A stretch of DNA of 9,094 nt from Clostridiales bacterium (lineage in GTDB: Bacteria; Bacillota; Clostridia; Saccharofermentanales; Saccharofermentanaceae): positions 1 to 9,094 of the forward strand of contig DNAE01000002.1 in the NCBI GenBank assembly GCA_003543635.1, written 5' to 3'. Below the pieces are notes generated by a model that was not told the DNA's origin, made no database searches, and was given only the letters and a program-made list of their open reading frames with translations. Both the position numbers and the translations under genes were made by a program. Below are positions 1 through 7,457 of this stretch, in pieces. Position 1 is the stretch's first letter; each line of letters opens with the position of its first letter.

Positions 1-233
1 AGATCTTCCCCGATAAGCCCATCACAAAGCACCCCGCTGAGGCTCGAATGGGTTCCGGTAAGGGTTCCGTAGAGTTCTGGGTAGCAGTAGTTAAGCCCGG
101 AAGAGTACTCTTCGAGATCGCAGGCGTTACCGAGGAGCAGGCAAGAGAGGCCATGAGACTTGCAGGTCACAAGCTTCCTTGTAAGACAAAGTTCGTAAAG
201 AGAGAGAAGGAGGAAGTTGAAAATGAAGGCTGA
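1..233 (+). CDS. rplP: 50S ribosomal protein L16, 3' part (5' end outside window)
   Basis: The reading frame is open from the window edge (first full codon at 3) to TGA at 231-233 and gives the last 76 residues of L16. The visible protein begins [17 protein letters not shown] and continues with [18 protein letters not shown], the conserved core and C-terminal half of the L16/L10e fold. In the family, L16 sits in the large subunit at the base of the central protuberance, contacts 23S rRNA near the A-site tRNA elbow and is needed for full peptidyl-transferase activity. The tail is rich in Lys and Glu. Its last 11 bases overlap rpmC, which suggests translational coupling. The internal ATG at 48 is not the start, because the conserved L16 sequence continues upstream of it to the window edge. 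Confidence 0.97.
   Translation, partial: IFPDKPITKHPAEARMGSGKGSVEFWVAVVKPGRVLFEIAGVTEEQAREAMRLAGHKLPCKTKFVKREKEEVENEG
207..213 (+). promoter_or_regulatory. Ribosome binding site that sets the rpmC start
   Basis: AAGGAGG inside the rplP 3' end lies 9 bases before ATG 223 but only 3 bases before the in-frame TTG at 217. The spacing favours ATG 223 as the rpmC start and makes the two-residue longer TTG form unlikely. Confidence 0.75.
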
Positions 234-423
234 TGAGATCCGTAAGATGACAACAGAAGAACTTCAGAAAGAACTCGTTTCTCTCAAGGAAGAACTTTTC
301 AAGCTTCGTTTCCAGCATGCTACAAACCAGCTTGATAATCCTCAGCAGATCAGCTCTGTTAAGAGAGATATCGCAAAAGTAAAGACTATAATCCGCGAGC
401 AAGAGCTCAAGGCGGCAAATTAA
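223..423 (+). CDS. rpmC: 50S ribosomal protein L29
   Basis: A 66-residue protein beginning [18 protein letters not shown], the usual size for L29. The family forms a two-helix antiparallel hairpin on the large subunit near the exit of the peptide tunnel, next to L23, where trigger factor and SRP dock. The conserved block [15 protein letters not shown] joins the two helices, and [12 protein letters not shown] fits the second helix. ATG 223 is chosen over TTG 217 because of its distance from the AAGGAGG at 207-213. The gene overlaps the end of rplP by 11 bases and is followed after 15 bases by rpsQ, so all three are probably co-transcribed and coupled in translation. No anomalies are seen. Confidence 0.96.
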   Translation: MKADEIRKMTTEELQKELVSLKEELFKLRFQHATNQLDNPQQISSVKRDIAKVKTIIREQELKAAN

Positions 424-438
424 GGGGGATAATGCAAA

Positions 439-696
439 ATGGCTGAAAGAAACCTCAGAAAGAGCAGAGTCGGTATTGTAACATCCGATAAGATGGACAA
501 GACCATAACAGTTTCTGTAGTAGAGCACGTTAAGCACCCTCTGTACGGAAAGATCATGAAGAGGACCTACAAGCTTAAGGCTCACGACGAGAAGAACGAG
601 GCCGGTATCGGCGATAAGGTCCAGGTTATGGAGACAAGACCTATTTCCAAGGATAAGAGATGGAGACTTGTCGAGATAATCGAGAAGGCTAAGTAA
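439..696 (+). CDS. rpsQ: 30S ribosomal protein S17
   Basis: An 85-residue OB-fold protein that binds 16S rRNA early in assembly of the small-subunit body. The N-terminus [19 protein letters not shown] and the central segment [19 protein letters not shown] are hallmark S17 sequences, and the C-terminus [17 protein letters not shown] is typical. The start is ATG 439, preceded by AAGGGGG at 422-428. An ATG at 432 is out of frame and reaches a stop after four codons, so it is not used for S17. Length is normal for the family. The gene sits between rpmC and rplN in the usual spc order. Confidence 0.97.
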   Translation: MAERNLRKSRVGIVTSDKMDKTITVSVVEHVKHPLYGKIMKRTYKLKAHDEKNEAGIGDKVQVMETRPISKDKRWRLVEIIEKAK

Positions 697-721
697 TGCA
701 GGTTAAAGGAGGATATATCAG

Positions 722-1090
722 ATGATTCAGGTTGAATCCAGACTCAGATCTGCCGACAACACAGGCGCAAAAGAGCTTGCCTGCATTAAGGTACTCGGCG
801 GTTCGTGGCGTAAGTACGCCAATATCGGCGACGTCATCGTCTGTTCCGTTAAATCAGCTGCTCCCGGCGGCATGGTTAAGAAGGGCGACGTTGTCCGTGC
901 GGTAGTCGTCCGCACAACGAGGGGCGTCAGGAGAGCTGACGGTTCCTACATCAAGTTCGATGAGAACGCAGCAGTAATTATCAAAGAAGATAAGAACCCC
1001 AGGGGTACTCGTATCTTTGGACCAATCGCTAGAGAGCTTAGAGACAAGGACTACATGAAGATCCTTTCCCTTGCTCCGGAAGTACTTTAA
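722..1090 (+). CDS. rplN: 50S ribosomal protein L14
   Basis: A 122-residue protein, exactly the common length of bacterial L14. L14 is a five-stranded beta-barrel on the subunit interface. It forms bridges to 16S rRNA with L19 and is the docking site of the silencing factor RsfS in many bacteria. The N-terminus [19 protein letters not shown], the segment [17 protein letters not shown] and the signature [20 protein letters not shown] (about residues 80-100) are all present. It starts at ATG 722 after AAAGGAGGA at 705-713. It lies 25 bases after rpsQ and 15 bases before rplX. Nothing looks odd. Confidence 0.98.
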   Translation: MIQVESRLRSADNTGAKELACIKVLGGSWRKYANIGDVIVCSVKSAAPGGMVKKGDVVRAVVVRTTRGVRRADGSYIKFDENAAVIIKEDKNPRGTRIFGPIARELRDKDYMKILSLAPEVL

Positions 1091-1105
1091 TGGAGGGCCG
1101 ATCAA

Positions 1106-1456
1106 ATGTCTAAGAATATTCACATAAAGAAAGACGATCAGGTCATCGTCATTTCCGGTAAGGACAAGGGCAGCTCCGGTAAGGTCCTCAAGACTGTAAC
1201 CGATAACGGCAGAGTCTATGTTGAGGGCGTAAACATGGTCAAGAAGCACCAGAAGGCAAGATCTCAGAATGATCCTTCGGGCATCATCGAGAGAGAGGGC
1301 TCCGTAGACGCAAGTAACGTCATGCTCGTATGCCCCAAGTGCGGTAAGGCCACAAGAGTTGCACACAAGGTTAATGATGACGGCTCCAAGGAGCGCGTAT
1401 GCAAGAAGTGCGGCGCAGTCATCGATCAGATCAAGAAGGCAAGCAAGGGGGAGTAA
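1106..1456 (+). CDS. rplX: 50S ribosomal protein L24, form with four C-terminal cysteines
   Basis: A 116-residue protein of the KOW/SH3-like family. L24 is one of the first proteins to bind 23S rRNA and helps start large-subunit assembly; it lies beside the tunnel exit. The KOW motif DDQVIVISGKDKGSSGKVL covers about residues 10-28, followed by VEGVNMVKKHQK. The C-terminal part carries C76-P-K-C79-G and C99-K-K-C102-G, a zinc-ribbon-like pair found in many bacterial L24 proteins; whether metal is bound here is not shown. The start is ATG 1106 with GGAGGG at 1092-1097. The stop is 4 bases before rplE, whose ribosome binding site lies inside this gene. Confidence 0.97.
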   Translation: MSKNIHIKKDDQVIVISGKDKGSSGKVLKTVTDNGRVYVEGVNMVKKHQKARSQNDPSGIIEREGSVDASNVMLVCPKCGKATRVAHKVNDDGSKERVCKKCGAVIDQIKKASKGE

Positions 1457-1460
1457 GTAG

Positions 1461-2000
1461 ATGTCCAGATTAAAAGATAAGTATGTATCTGAAGTCGCTC
1501 CGGCACTGATGGAGACCTTCAAGTATGAGTCTGTAATGCAGATCCCCAAGATCGAGAAGATCGTTCTCAACATGGGTGTCGGCGAAGTTAAAGACAACCC
1601 CAAGGCACTTGATAACGCCATGCGTGACATGGGTATAATCGCAGGCCAGAAGCCTGTTGCTACAGTAGCTACAAAGTCCATCGCAGCATTCAAGCTCCGT
1701 GACGGAATGAAGATCGGATGTAAGGTAACGCTCCGCGGTGAGAACATGTACTACTTCCTGGATAAGCTTATCAGCATAGCTCTTCCCCGTGTTCGTGACT
1801 TCCGCGGTATCAATCCCAATTCCTTTGACGGTCACGGCAACTACGCCATGGGTATCAAGGAGCAGCTTATGTTCCCTGAGATCGATTATGATAAGATCGA
1901 TAAGATCCGTGGTATGGACATTATCATCGTAACAACAGCTAAGTCCGATGAGGAAGCTAAGAAGCTTCTCGACCTCATGGGCATGCCGTTCCGTAAGTGA
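1461..2000 (+). CDS. rplE: 50S ribosomal protein L5
   Basis: A 179-residue protein, the normal length for bacterial L5, which binds 5S rRNA in the central protuberance and contacts P-site tRNA and S13 across the subunit interface. Diagnostic segments are [13 protein letters not shown] (about 30-42), [21 protein letters not shown] (about 63-83), [18 protein letters not shown] and the C-terminal [15 protein letters not shown]. It starts at ATG 1461, with GGGGGAG at 1447-1453 overlapping the 3' end of rplX. It is followed by rpsN after 16 bases. In E. coli, S8 represses the spc operon by binding mRNA at the start of this gene; I did not see an obvious copy of that site here. Confidence 0.98.
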   Translation: MSRLKDKYVSEVAPALMETFKYESVMQIPKIEKIVLNMGVGEVKDNPKALDNAMRDMGIIAGQKPVATVATKSIAAFKLRDGMKIGCKVTLRGENMYYFLDKLISIALPRVRDFRGINPNSFDGHGNYAMGIKEQLMFPEIDYDKIDKIRGMDIIIVTTAKSDEEAKKLLDLMGMPFRK

Positions 2001-2016
2001 TCAGGAGGAATAATAA

Positions 2017-2202
2017 ATGGCAAAGAAGTCAATGATCCTTAAAGCACAGAAGACTCCCAAGCACCCTACACAGCAGCACAACCGCTGTAAGCTTTGCGGC
2101 AGACCTCATTCCTACATCCGTAAGTACGGAATCTGCCGTCTCTGCTTCCGTGACCTGGCATACAAGGGCCAGATCCCCGGTGTAAAGAAGGCCAGCTGGT
2201 AA
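2017..2202 (+). CDS. rpsN: 30S ribosomal protein S14, zinc-binding type (type Z)
   Basis: A 61-residue short-form S14. Cysteines C24-x2-C27 and C40-x2-C43 form the zinc site of the type Z (C+) proteins, in the context [23 protein letters not shown], broken here by the paired cysteines. The C-terminal IPGVKKASW is the typical ending. S14 binds 16S rRNA in the head of the small subunit near S3 and S10 and is among the last proteins to assemble. Firmicutes commonly carry this form in the spc cluster and may have a zinc-free paralogue elsewhere; none is in the window. It starts at ATG 2017 after AGGAGGAA at 2003-2010. Confidence 0.98.
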   Translation: MAKKSMILKAQKTPKHPTQQHNRCKLCGRPHSYIRKYGICRLCFRDLAYKGQIPGVKKASW

Positions 2203-2228
2203 TTTCTGTAAAATAGGAGGAAACAATC

Positions 2229-2624
2229 ATGCAGATAACAGATGCAATCGCAGATATGCTTACGAGAATCCGTAATGCAGGAAATGCCGGTCACCCCACG
2301 GTAAGCGTTCCCGCTTCCAACCTCAAGAAGGCTATCGCTCAGATCCTTCTCGACGAGGGTTACATCGCAAAGTTCGATTGTGAGGATGACAACAAGCAGG
2401 GTACTATCACGATCACACTCAAGTACTCCGGCAAGAAGCACGTCATTTCCGGAATCAAGAGGATCTCTAAGCCCGGTCTCCGCGCATATGCCGATAAGGA
2501 AAACCTTCCTTACGTTCTCGGCGGATTGGGAATCGCTATCGTTTCCACATCCAAGGGCGTTATGACCGACAAGAAGGCAAGACAGCTCGGCGTAGGCGGA
2601 GAAGTACTTGCATACGTATGGTAA
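2229..2624 (+). CDS. rpsH: 30S ribosomal protein S8
   Basis: A 131-residue protein, the usual S8 length. S8 binds helix 21 of 16S rRNA and organises the central domain; in E. coli it is also the autogenous repressor of the spc operon. The N-terminal [15 protein letters not shown], central [20 protein letters not shown] and C-terminal [11 protein letters not shown] are diagnostic. Translation starts at ATG 2229 after TAGGAGGAAA (2214-2223). The gene is followed by a 98-base gap, much longer than other gaps in this run, which can fold into hairpins and is described separately. Confidence 0.98.
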   Translation: MQITDAIADMLTRIRNAGNAGHPTVSVPASNLKKAIAQILLDEGYIAKFDCEDDNKQGTITITLKYSGKKHVISGIKRISKPGLRAYADKENLPYVLGGLGIAIVSTSKGVMTDKKARQLGVGGEVLAYVW

Positions 2625-2722
2625 TCACCCGTATCTTCGGGTTTACATAACTCTGAAAAGTGCCTTTTCGGAAACGACATATGCCGTAAGGCACACAATC
2701 TAAAGAGCAGGAGGAAAATAAT
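2625..2722 (+). other. Structured gap between rpsH and rplF, possible cis-regulatory RNA
   Basis: These 98 bases hold no plausible gene. Two inverted repeats are visible. The first, ACCCG (2627-2631) with CGGGT (2638-2642), makes a 5-bp stem with a 6-base loop right after the rpsH stop. The second is stronger: GTGCCTT (2660-2666) pairs with AAGGCAC (2688-2694), continued inward by CGG (2669-2671) with CCG (2684-2686) across a small internal loop. No T-run follows, so it is not a normal intrinsic terminator. It ends just before the rplF ribosome binding site (AGGAGG, 2709-2714). It may be a processing or stability element, or a protein-binding leader for the rplF half of the operon; the role is inference. 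Confidence 0.5.
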
Positions 2723-3265
2723 ATGTCAAGAATCGGTAGAAAGCCGATAACGGTTCCTGCAGGCGTCGAGGTTAAGCTCGACGGAAACCACATCACCGTT
2801 AAGGGTGCTAAGGGTACCCTCGAGATGGATGCACATCCCGACATGACGGTAAAGATGGACGGAAACGTTATCACAGTAGAGAGACCCTCTGATGATAAGG
2901 CTCACAGAGCTCTTCACGGTCTCACACGTTCTTTGATCAACAACATGGTCGTCGGTGTATCCGAGGGATTCGAGAAGAATCTTGAGATCAACGGTGTTGG
3001 TTACAAGGCACAGAAGCAGGGTAAGAAGGTCGTATTCAATCTCGGCTATTCCCACCCCATCGAGTTCGATGAGCCCGAGGGCATCACCATCGAGCTTCCT
3101 TCCCAGACACAGGTCATCGTTAAGGGCGCTGACAAGCAGCTCGTGGGCGAGACCGCAGCAAAGATCCGTAAGTTCAGAGTTCCTGATGTTTACAAGGGCA
3201 AGGGTATCAAGTATGCCGATGAGCACCTGAGAACTAAGGAAGGTAAGACCGGAGCTAAGAAGTAA
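2723..3265 (+). CDS. rplF: 50S ribosomal protein L6
   Basis: A 180-residue protein, typical for L6, built of two repeated alpha/beta domains that bind 23S rRNA near the sarcin-ricin loop, where elongation factors dock. [17 protein letters not shown] opens the first domain and [19 protein letters not shown] sequence ([20 protein letters not shown], about residues 75-94) marks the domain junction. The C-terminal segment [20 protein letters not shown] carries the family signature. It starts at ATG 2723, 8 bases after AGGAGG. It follows the structured gap after rpsH and precedes rplR by 18 bases. Confidence 0.98.
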   Translation: MSRIGRKPITVPAGVEVKLDGNHITVKGAKGTLEMDAHPDMTVKMDGNVITVERPSDDKAHRALHGLTRSLINNMVVGVSEGFEKNLEINGVGYKAQKQGKKVVFNLGYSHPIEFDEPEGITIELPSQTQVIVKGADKQLVGETAAKIRKFRVPDVYKGKGIKYADEHLRTKEGKTGAKK

Positions 3266-3283
3266 TCGGGGGAGGCATGAATC

Positions 3284-3652
3284 ATGATTAACAAGATAGA
3301 TAAGAACCAGATCCGTAAGAGAAAGCACCTCCGCGTGCGTAAGAAGGTTTCGGGCACGGCTGAATGTCCTCGTCTTTGCGTTTTCAGGAGCAACAGCCAC
3401 ATCTATGCTCAGATCATCGACGATACAGAGGGCAAGACACTTGTCAGTGCTTCTTCTCTCGACAAGGACATCAAGTCTGACACGGCAAACGGCAGCAACA
3501 AGGACGCTGCATCTAAGGTAGGCAAGCTCGTTGCCGAGCGCGCTCTCGAAAAGGACATCAAAGAGGTCGTTTTCGATCGTGGCGGTTACATCTACCACGG
3601 AAGAGTACAGGCTTTGGCAGAGGCGGCTCGTGAAGCCGGACTCTCATTCTGA
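3284..3652 (+). CDS. rplR: 50S ribosomal protein L18
   Basis: A 122-residue protein of usual length. L18 binds 5S rRNA together with L5 and joins it to the large subunit. The basic N-terminus ([14 protein letters not shown]), the core [19 protein letters not shown] and the C-terminal [20 protein letters not shown] are diagnostic. The start at ATG 3284 lies 8 bases after GGGGGAGG (3268-3275). A nearer ATG at 3277 is out of frame and stops after four codons. The gene ends 17 bases before rpsE. Confidence 0.98.
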   Translation: MINKIDKNQIRKRKHLRVRKKVSGTAECPRLCVFRSNSHIYAQIIDDTEGKTLVSASSLDKDIKSDTANGSNKDAASKVGKLVAERALEKDIKEVVFDRGGYIYHGRVQALAEAAREAGLSF

Positions 3653-3669
3653 TCAGGAGGAGAATTTAG

Positions 3670-4161
3670 ATGGTGTTAGATCCTAATGTAGAATTGAAAG
3701 AAAAGGTTATTCACATCGGCCGTGTTTCCAAGACAGTTAAAGGCGGACGTAACTTCCGTTTTGCAGCTCTTGTTGTAGTAGGCGATGAGAACGGCCATAT
3801 CGGTAAGGGTATCGGTAAGGCTGCTGAGGTTCCGGACGCTATCCGCAAGGGAATCGAAGAAGCCAAGAAGAACATTATCGAGGTTCCCGTCCTTAACGGT
3901 ACGATCCCTCATGAGACTCTGGGTGAGTTCAGCGCAGCAAAGATCGTTATGAAGCCTGCTGCAGGCGGTACCGGTGTTATCGCCGGCGGTCCCGTCCGTG
4001 ATGTATGTGTACTCGCAGGTATTACCGACATCAGAACGAAGTCCATCGGTTCCAACAACCCCAACAACATGGTAAACGCTACCATTGAGGGCCTTAAGAG
4101 CCTTAAGTCTCTTGAAGAAGTTGCAAGACTTCGCGGAAAATCCACCTCGGAGATCCGCTAA
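3670..4161 (+). CDS. rpsE: 30S ribosomal protein S5
   Basis: A 163-residue protein. S5 lies at the mRNA entry side of the small subunit and affects decoding accuracy and mRNA unwinding. The N-terminal double-stranded-RNA-binding-like domain has [20 protein letters not shown] and [20 protein letters not shown] (about 18-60). The C-terminal domain has [22 protein letters not shown] and [18 protein letters not shown]. It starts at ATG 3670, after AGGAGGAG (3655-3662); the GTG right after it is a less likely start. Only 22 bases separate it from rplO, so the L30 gene normally found in this place is absent. Confidence 0.98.
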   Translation: MVLDPNVELKEKVIHIGRVSKTVKGGRNFRFAALVVVGDENGHIGKGIGKAAEVPDAIRKGIEEAKKNIIEVPVLNGTIPHETLGEFSAAKIVMKPAAGGTGVIAGGPVRDVCVLAGITDIRTKSIGSNNPNNMVNATIEGLKSLKSLEEVARLRGKSTSEIR

Positions 4162-4183
4162 CACAACATGGAGGTAAAGATAA

Positions 4184-4627
4184 ATGAAGCTCAATGAAGT
4201 GACTTCCGGCGGAAATGCAAAGGCATACCGCAAGGGTCGCGGTGCCGGCTCCGGAAACGGTAAGACGGCAGGACGCGGACATAAAGGACAGAAAGCCAGA
4301 TCCGGCGGCGGAGTACGTCCCGGCTTCGAGGGTGGTCAGATGCCTCTTTACAGGCGTCTTCCCAAGAGAGGCTTTAACCATAAGAGATTCGCTCTCTCTT
4401 ATATCGAGGTAAACGTTTCCGATCTGGAGAAGCTTGCCGACGGTACAGAAGTAACAGCACAGAGCCTTGCGGAAGCAGGTATCATCACACTCCCCAAGGT
4501 AAATGACGGAGTGAAGATCTTGGGTAACGGCGAGCTTACAAAGAAGCTCAACGTAAAGGTTGCCAAGTTTACGGCATCCGCTAAGGAAAAGATCGAGAAG
4601 GCTGGTGGAACGGCTGAGGAGGTCTGA
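4184..4627 (+). CDS. rplO: 50S ribosomal protein L15
   Basis: A 147-residue protein, normal for L15, a late-assembling large-subunit protein with a long Gly/Arg/Lys-rich extension that threads through 23S rRNA. The extension is clear at residues 16-43 ([18 protein letters not shown] and on to a triple Gly), followed by [18 protein letters not shown]. The globular C-terminal domain covers about residues 70-147. It starts at ATG 4184 with GGAGG at 4170-4174. The secY ribosome binding site (GAGGAGG, 4616-4622) lies in its last codons, which suggests coupled translation. It follows rpsE directly, without rpmD. Confidence 0.97.
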   Translation: MKLNEVTSGGNAKAYRKGRGAGSGNGKTAGRGHKGQKARSGGGVRPGFEGGQMPLYRRLPKRGFNHKRFALSYIEVNVSDLEKLADGTEVTAQSLAEAGIITLPKVNDGVKILGNGELTKKLNVKVAKFTASAKEKIEKAGGTAEEV

Positions 4628-4630
4628 TAA

Positions 4631-5944
4631 ATGAAAGGTTTGTTTGACACTCTTATCAAGGCCTTCAAGCTTCCCGACTTAAGAAAGAAGCTTCTCTATA
4701 CGTTACTGATCCTCGGGCTCTATATGCTCGGAGGATTGGTACCCGTACCCGGCCTTGACAGAGCTGAGTTCACATCTCTCGTACAGAGATGGGGACAGCT
4801 CGGATCCATGATGGATATCATCAGTGGCGGCGGACTCTATGCGGCAACCATATTTGCCATGGGTATCACCCCCTACATCAACGCATCCATCATAATCCAG
4901 CTCCTTACGGTCGTTATCCCCGCTTTGGAGAATCTTGCCAAAGAGGGTGAGGCCGGAAGGAAGAAGATGAGTAAGATCAACAGATATTCAGCCATCGGAC
5001 TTGCATTCCTTCAGGCATCTCTGTTCTGCTGGTCCACAAGAACGGCAATGATCACAACTGTCCCCAAGCCCCTGGCGGCTGTACTCATCGTGGTATCCTT
5101 TACCGCAGGTACATGCTTCGTCGTATGGCTCGGCGAGAGGATCAATGAGAAGGGTATCGGCAACGGTGTATCTCTTATAATCTTTGCCGGTATCGTAACG
5201 AGATTGCCTTCCATGGCAACGAACCTTTACTTCACTTCCGCAGAGGTAAGCGGTAAGGTTCCCAACGCCGTACTCGGAATACTCCTCGGTGTACTTGTAT
5301 TCCTTGTAATCACGGTGGCTGCCATCGCGATCATCATCTTCGTTATCTACGTACAGAACGCAGAGAGAAGGATCCCGGTTCAGTACTCCAAGAAGACAGT
5401 AGGCAGAAAGCTCTACGGCGGCCAGAGTTCTTATATACCTCTTAAGGTCAACCAGAGCGGCGTTATGCCCGTCATCTTCGCAATGTCCATCCTGGCATTG
5501 CCTTCGATGATCATCACCATGTTCTTCTCCCAGAGCACGAACCCCGTTGCAGTGTGGTTCAGGGATTTCTCCGGAAGCCCTTACTACTACATCGCATACT
5601 TCTTCCTGATCATCGCGTTCACGTTCTTCTATTCGCTTATCCAGTTCAATCCCATTGAGATAAGCAACAGCATTCAGAAGAACGGCGGCTTCATACCCGG
5701 TATCAGACCCGGTAAGCCCACAACTGAGTATATCCTCAAGACAGCCAACAGGCTGAACTGGGCTGACGGACTCTTCCTTTCCGCGGTATGTCTGATCCCC
5801 ACGATCATCAGCATCATCTGCAAGCTTCCCAACGTTTGGTTCGCAGGTACATCCGTACTGATCCTTACCGGTGTTGCAAATGACATGGTCGTTCAGATCG
5901 AGAGCCAGCTTGTCACAAGAAACTACAGAGGTTTCCTTGATTGA
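4631..5944 (+). CDS. secY: Preprotein translocase subunit SecY
   Basis: A 437-residue, strongly hydrophobic membrane protein. SecY forms the channel of the SecYEG translocon, which exports unfolded preproteins with SecA and inserts membrane proteins with the ribosome. The family has ten transmembrane helices. Recognisable points are the basic N-terminus before helix 1 (LPDLRKKLLYTLL), the plug-region sequence ISGGGLYAATIFAMGITPYI (about 63-83), GERINEKGIGNGVSLIIF (about 168-185), the cytoplasmic ribosome- and SecA-contacting loop with ERRIPVQYSKK (about 243-254), FNPIEISNSIQKNGGFIPGI and the C-terminal QIESQLVTRNYRGFL. It starts at ATG 4631, 3 bases after rplO. A terminator-like hairpin follows it. 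Confidence 0.98.
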   Translation: MKGLFDTLIKAFKLPDLRKKLLYTLLILGLYMLGGLVPVPGLDRAEFTSLVQRWGQLGSMMDIISGGGLYAATIFAMGITPYINASIIIQLLTVVIPALENLAKEGEAGRKKMSKINRYSAIGLAFLQASLFCWSTRTAMITTVPKPLAAVLIVVSFTAGTCFVVWLGERINEKGIGNGVSLIIFAGIVTRLPSMATNLYFTSAEVSGKVPNAVLGILLGVLVFLVITVAAIAIIIFVIYVQNAERRIPVQYSKKTVGRKLYGGQSSYIPLKVNQSGVMPVIFAMSILALPSMIITMFFSQSTNPVAVWFRDFSGSPYYYIAYFFLIIAFTFFYSLIQFNPIEISNSIQKNGGFIPGIRPGKPTTEYILKTANRLNWADGLFLSAVCLIPTIISIICKLPNVWFAGTSVLILTGVANDMVVQIESQLVTRNYRGFLD

Positions 5945-5969
5945 CATTTTGTTAAAGAAGTAATACTTT
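5941..5969 (+). promoter_or_regulatory. Weak candidate promoter for adk at the secY stop codon
   Basis: A perfect -35 hexamer TTGACA (5941-5946) overlaps the secY stop codon. Seventeen bases later stands TACTTT (5964-5969), only a 3 of 6 match to the -10 consensus. A transcript from it would start around 5976, inside the left arm of the hairpin, and would therefore escape the terminator. The poor -10 keeps confidence low. Confidence 0.22.
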
Positions 5970-6012
5970 GGTCTTGCGGCATTTTTATGCCGTAAGACCA
6001 TTGTTATTTTTT
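5969..6012 (+). terminator. Intrinsic terminator or attenuator between secY and adk
   Basis: The arms at 5969-5982 and 5987-6000 form a 14-bp stem (13 Watson-Crick pairs and one G-U pair at 5976/5993) closing a TTTT loop. A T-rich tract, TTGTTATTTTTT (6001-6012), follows at once. This is a standard rho-independent layout. It should end or reduce transcription after secY. Because adk has no clearly strong promoter of its own, partial read-through (attenuation) is plausible, setting adk-map-infA below the ribosomal genes. Confidence 0.82.
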
Positions 6013-6024
6013 AAAGGAGTATAT

Positions 6025-6681
6025 ATGAGACTTATTATCTTAGGCGCACCCGGATCCGGTAAGGGAACATCCGCTACGGTACTTCGCGAGAAGTATTCCC
6101 TTGCCCACATCTCCACGGGTGACATTTTCAGAGCAAACATCAAGAACAACACACCCCTGGGAGTTGAAGCAAAGAGCTACATCGACAAGGGCGCCCTCGT
6201 CCCCGATTCCCTTACGGTATCCATGGTGGAGGACCGTCTTTCCCGGGATGACTGCAAGAACGGATATATCCTTGACGGATTCCCCAGGACCATTGCCCAG
6301 GCAGAGGCCCTCGACGAGATGCTCGCCAAGACGGGTACAAAGATCGATGCTGTCCTCTCCATCATCGTAGACGACGATATCATCAAGGAGAGAGTAACAT
6401 CCAGACGCGTATGCGAATCATGCGGTGCAAGCTTTAACACAAAGCATAAGCCCACAAAGGTTGAGGGTGTTTGTGACCTTTGCGGCGGCAAGGTAGTCCA
6501 GAGGGCAGACGACAACGAGGAGACAGTTGCCGCAAGACTCGAGACATATTACAAGAACACAAGACCTCTCATCGATTTCTATGAGAAGAAGGGCCTCATC
6601 ATCGAAGGTGATAACGGTAAGGATTCCGATATCTGCATCCGCATGATCGAGGACGGTCTTAAGAACAAGGGCATCATCTGA
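6025..6681 (+). CDS. adk: Adenylate kinase, long form with four-cysteine LID
   Basis: A 218-residue cytosolic enzyme catalysing ATP + AMP = 2 ADP. The P-loop GAPGSGKGT is at residues 7-15, followed by S16-A where many family members have Q-A. The AMP-binding part includes STGDIFR (30-36) and LDGFPRT (83-89). The LID domain has R127-R128 and C130-x2-C133 ... C150-x2-C153, the zinc-type LID usual in Gram-positive adenylate kinases. The Asp-rich DDNEETVAARL and YYKNTRPLIDFY finish the core. ATG 6025 is chosen: it has AAAGGAG at 6013-6019 and starts exactly at the conserved MRLIILGAPG, whereas an upstream in-frame TTG (5968) would add residues read from the terminator hairpin. map follows after 11 bases. 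Confidence 0.97.
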   Translation: MRLIILGAPGSGKGTSATVLREKYSLAHISTGDIFRANIKNNTPLGVEAKSYIDKGALVPDSLTVSMVEDRLSRDDCKNGYILDGFPRTIAQAEALDEMLAKTGTKIDAVLSIIVDDDIIKERVTSRRVCESCGASFNTKHKPTKVEGVCDLCGGKVVQRADDNEETVAARLETYYKNTRPLIDFYEKKGLIIEGDNGKDSDICIRMIEDGLKNKGII

Positions 6682-6692
6682 CAGGTGGCAAT

Positions 6693-7457
6693 ATGGTCGA
6701 GATCCTTTCAAACGAAGAATTAGATAAGATGAGAAAGGCCGGTGCCCTCGTTGCCAAGATCCTTAAGGAACTTGAGAAGGCGGCGGTCCCCGGTGTTTCC
6801 ACAAAGGAACTGGACGACATAGCTCAGAGGATCATAAGGGAGGCCGGCGGTTCCGCACCCTGTATCGGATACGGAGAGCCCCCGTTCCCCGCCGCGATCT
6901 GCACATCGATCAACGAAGTCGTTGTCCACGGTATCCCCTCAAGCAGGGTGATCCTTAAGGATGGGGATATCGTCACCTGCGATGTTGTTGCAGAACTCGA
7001 CGGTTTTAACGGCGATGCCGCAAGGACTTTCCTGGTGGGAAATGTCTCCGAGGAGAAGAGACTTCTCGTGGAGCGCACCAAGGAGGCCTTTTTCAAGGGC
7101 CTTGCCCAGGTTAAGATCGGCAACCGCATCGGCGATGTTTCCCATGCGGTCCAGGAATATGCCGAGTCTTTCGGTTACGGTGTCGTCAGGGTACTGACGG
7201 GCCACGGTATCGGAAGATCCATGCATGAGGATCCCGAAGTCCCCAACTACGGCAAGCCCGGAAGGGGACACAGGATACTTAAGGGAATGGCTTTTTGCGT
7301 CGAGCCCATGATCAACATGGGAACGGAGAAGGTCTATCTCGAGAACGACGGTTGGACGGTGGTCACTGCGGACGGAAAGCCCGCTGCCCACTATGAGAAT
7401 ACGATCATAATAACGGAAAACGGCCCTGAGATGACAACTTATGAGGAGGATGTCTGA
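6693..7457 (+). CDS. map: Methionine aminopeptidase, type I
   Basis: A 254-residue metalloprotease that removes the N-terminal Met from nascent proteins after deformylation, acting near the tunnel exit. The pita-bread fold's metal ligands are all visible: D97, D108, H171, E204 and E235, with the substrate-contacting H79 (VVVHGIP) and H178 (GRSMHEDP). This numbering matches that of the E. coli enzyme. Other signatures are GFNGDAART and LTGHGIG. The ribosome binding site before ATG 6693 is only AGGTGG (6683-6688), weaker than for its neighbours. The TGA stop shares one base with the infA ATG (TGATG), a sign of coupled translation. Confidence 0.97.
   Translation: MVEILSNEELDKMRKAGALVAKILKELEKAAVPGVSTKELDDIAQRIIREAGGSAPCIGYGEPPFPAAICTSINEVVVHGIPSSRVILKDGDIVTCDVVAELDGFNGDAARTFLVGNVSEEKRLLVERTKEAFFKGLAQVKIGNRIGDVSHAVQEYAESFGYGVVRVLTGHGIGRSMHEDPEVPNYGKPGRGHRILKGMAFCVEPMINMGTEKVYLENDGWTVVTADGKPAAHYENTIIITENGPEMTTYEEDV

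Noticed and set aside
432..446. Mini-frames of four codons just before rpsQ (432) and rplR (3277)
   Set aside because: Too short and probably accidental; the nearby ribosome binding sites fit the real starts at 439 and 3284.
854..1747. Long antisense open frames, for example 854-1747, 2726-3598 and 4988-6001 on the minus strand
   Set aside because: They lie fully opposite well-recognised genes, have no family resemblance that I can see and come from the codon bias of the + strand genes.
7457..7457. Search for a KOW-domain (L14e-like) gene between map and infA, present in some Firmicutes
   Set aside because: map and infA overlap by one base, so no gene is present there.
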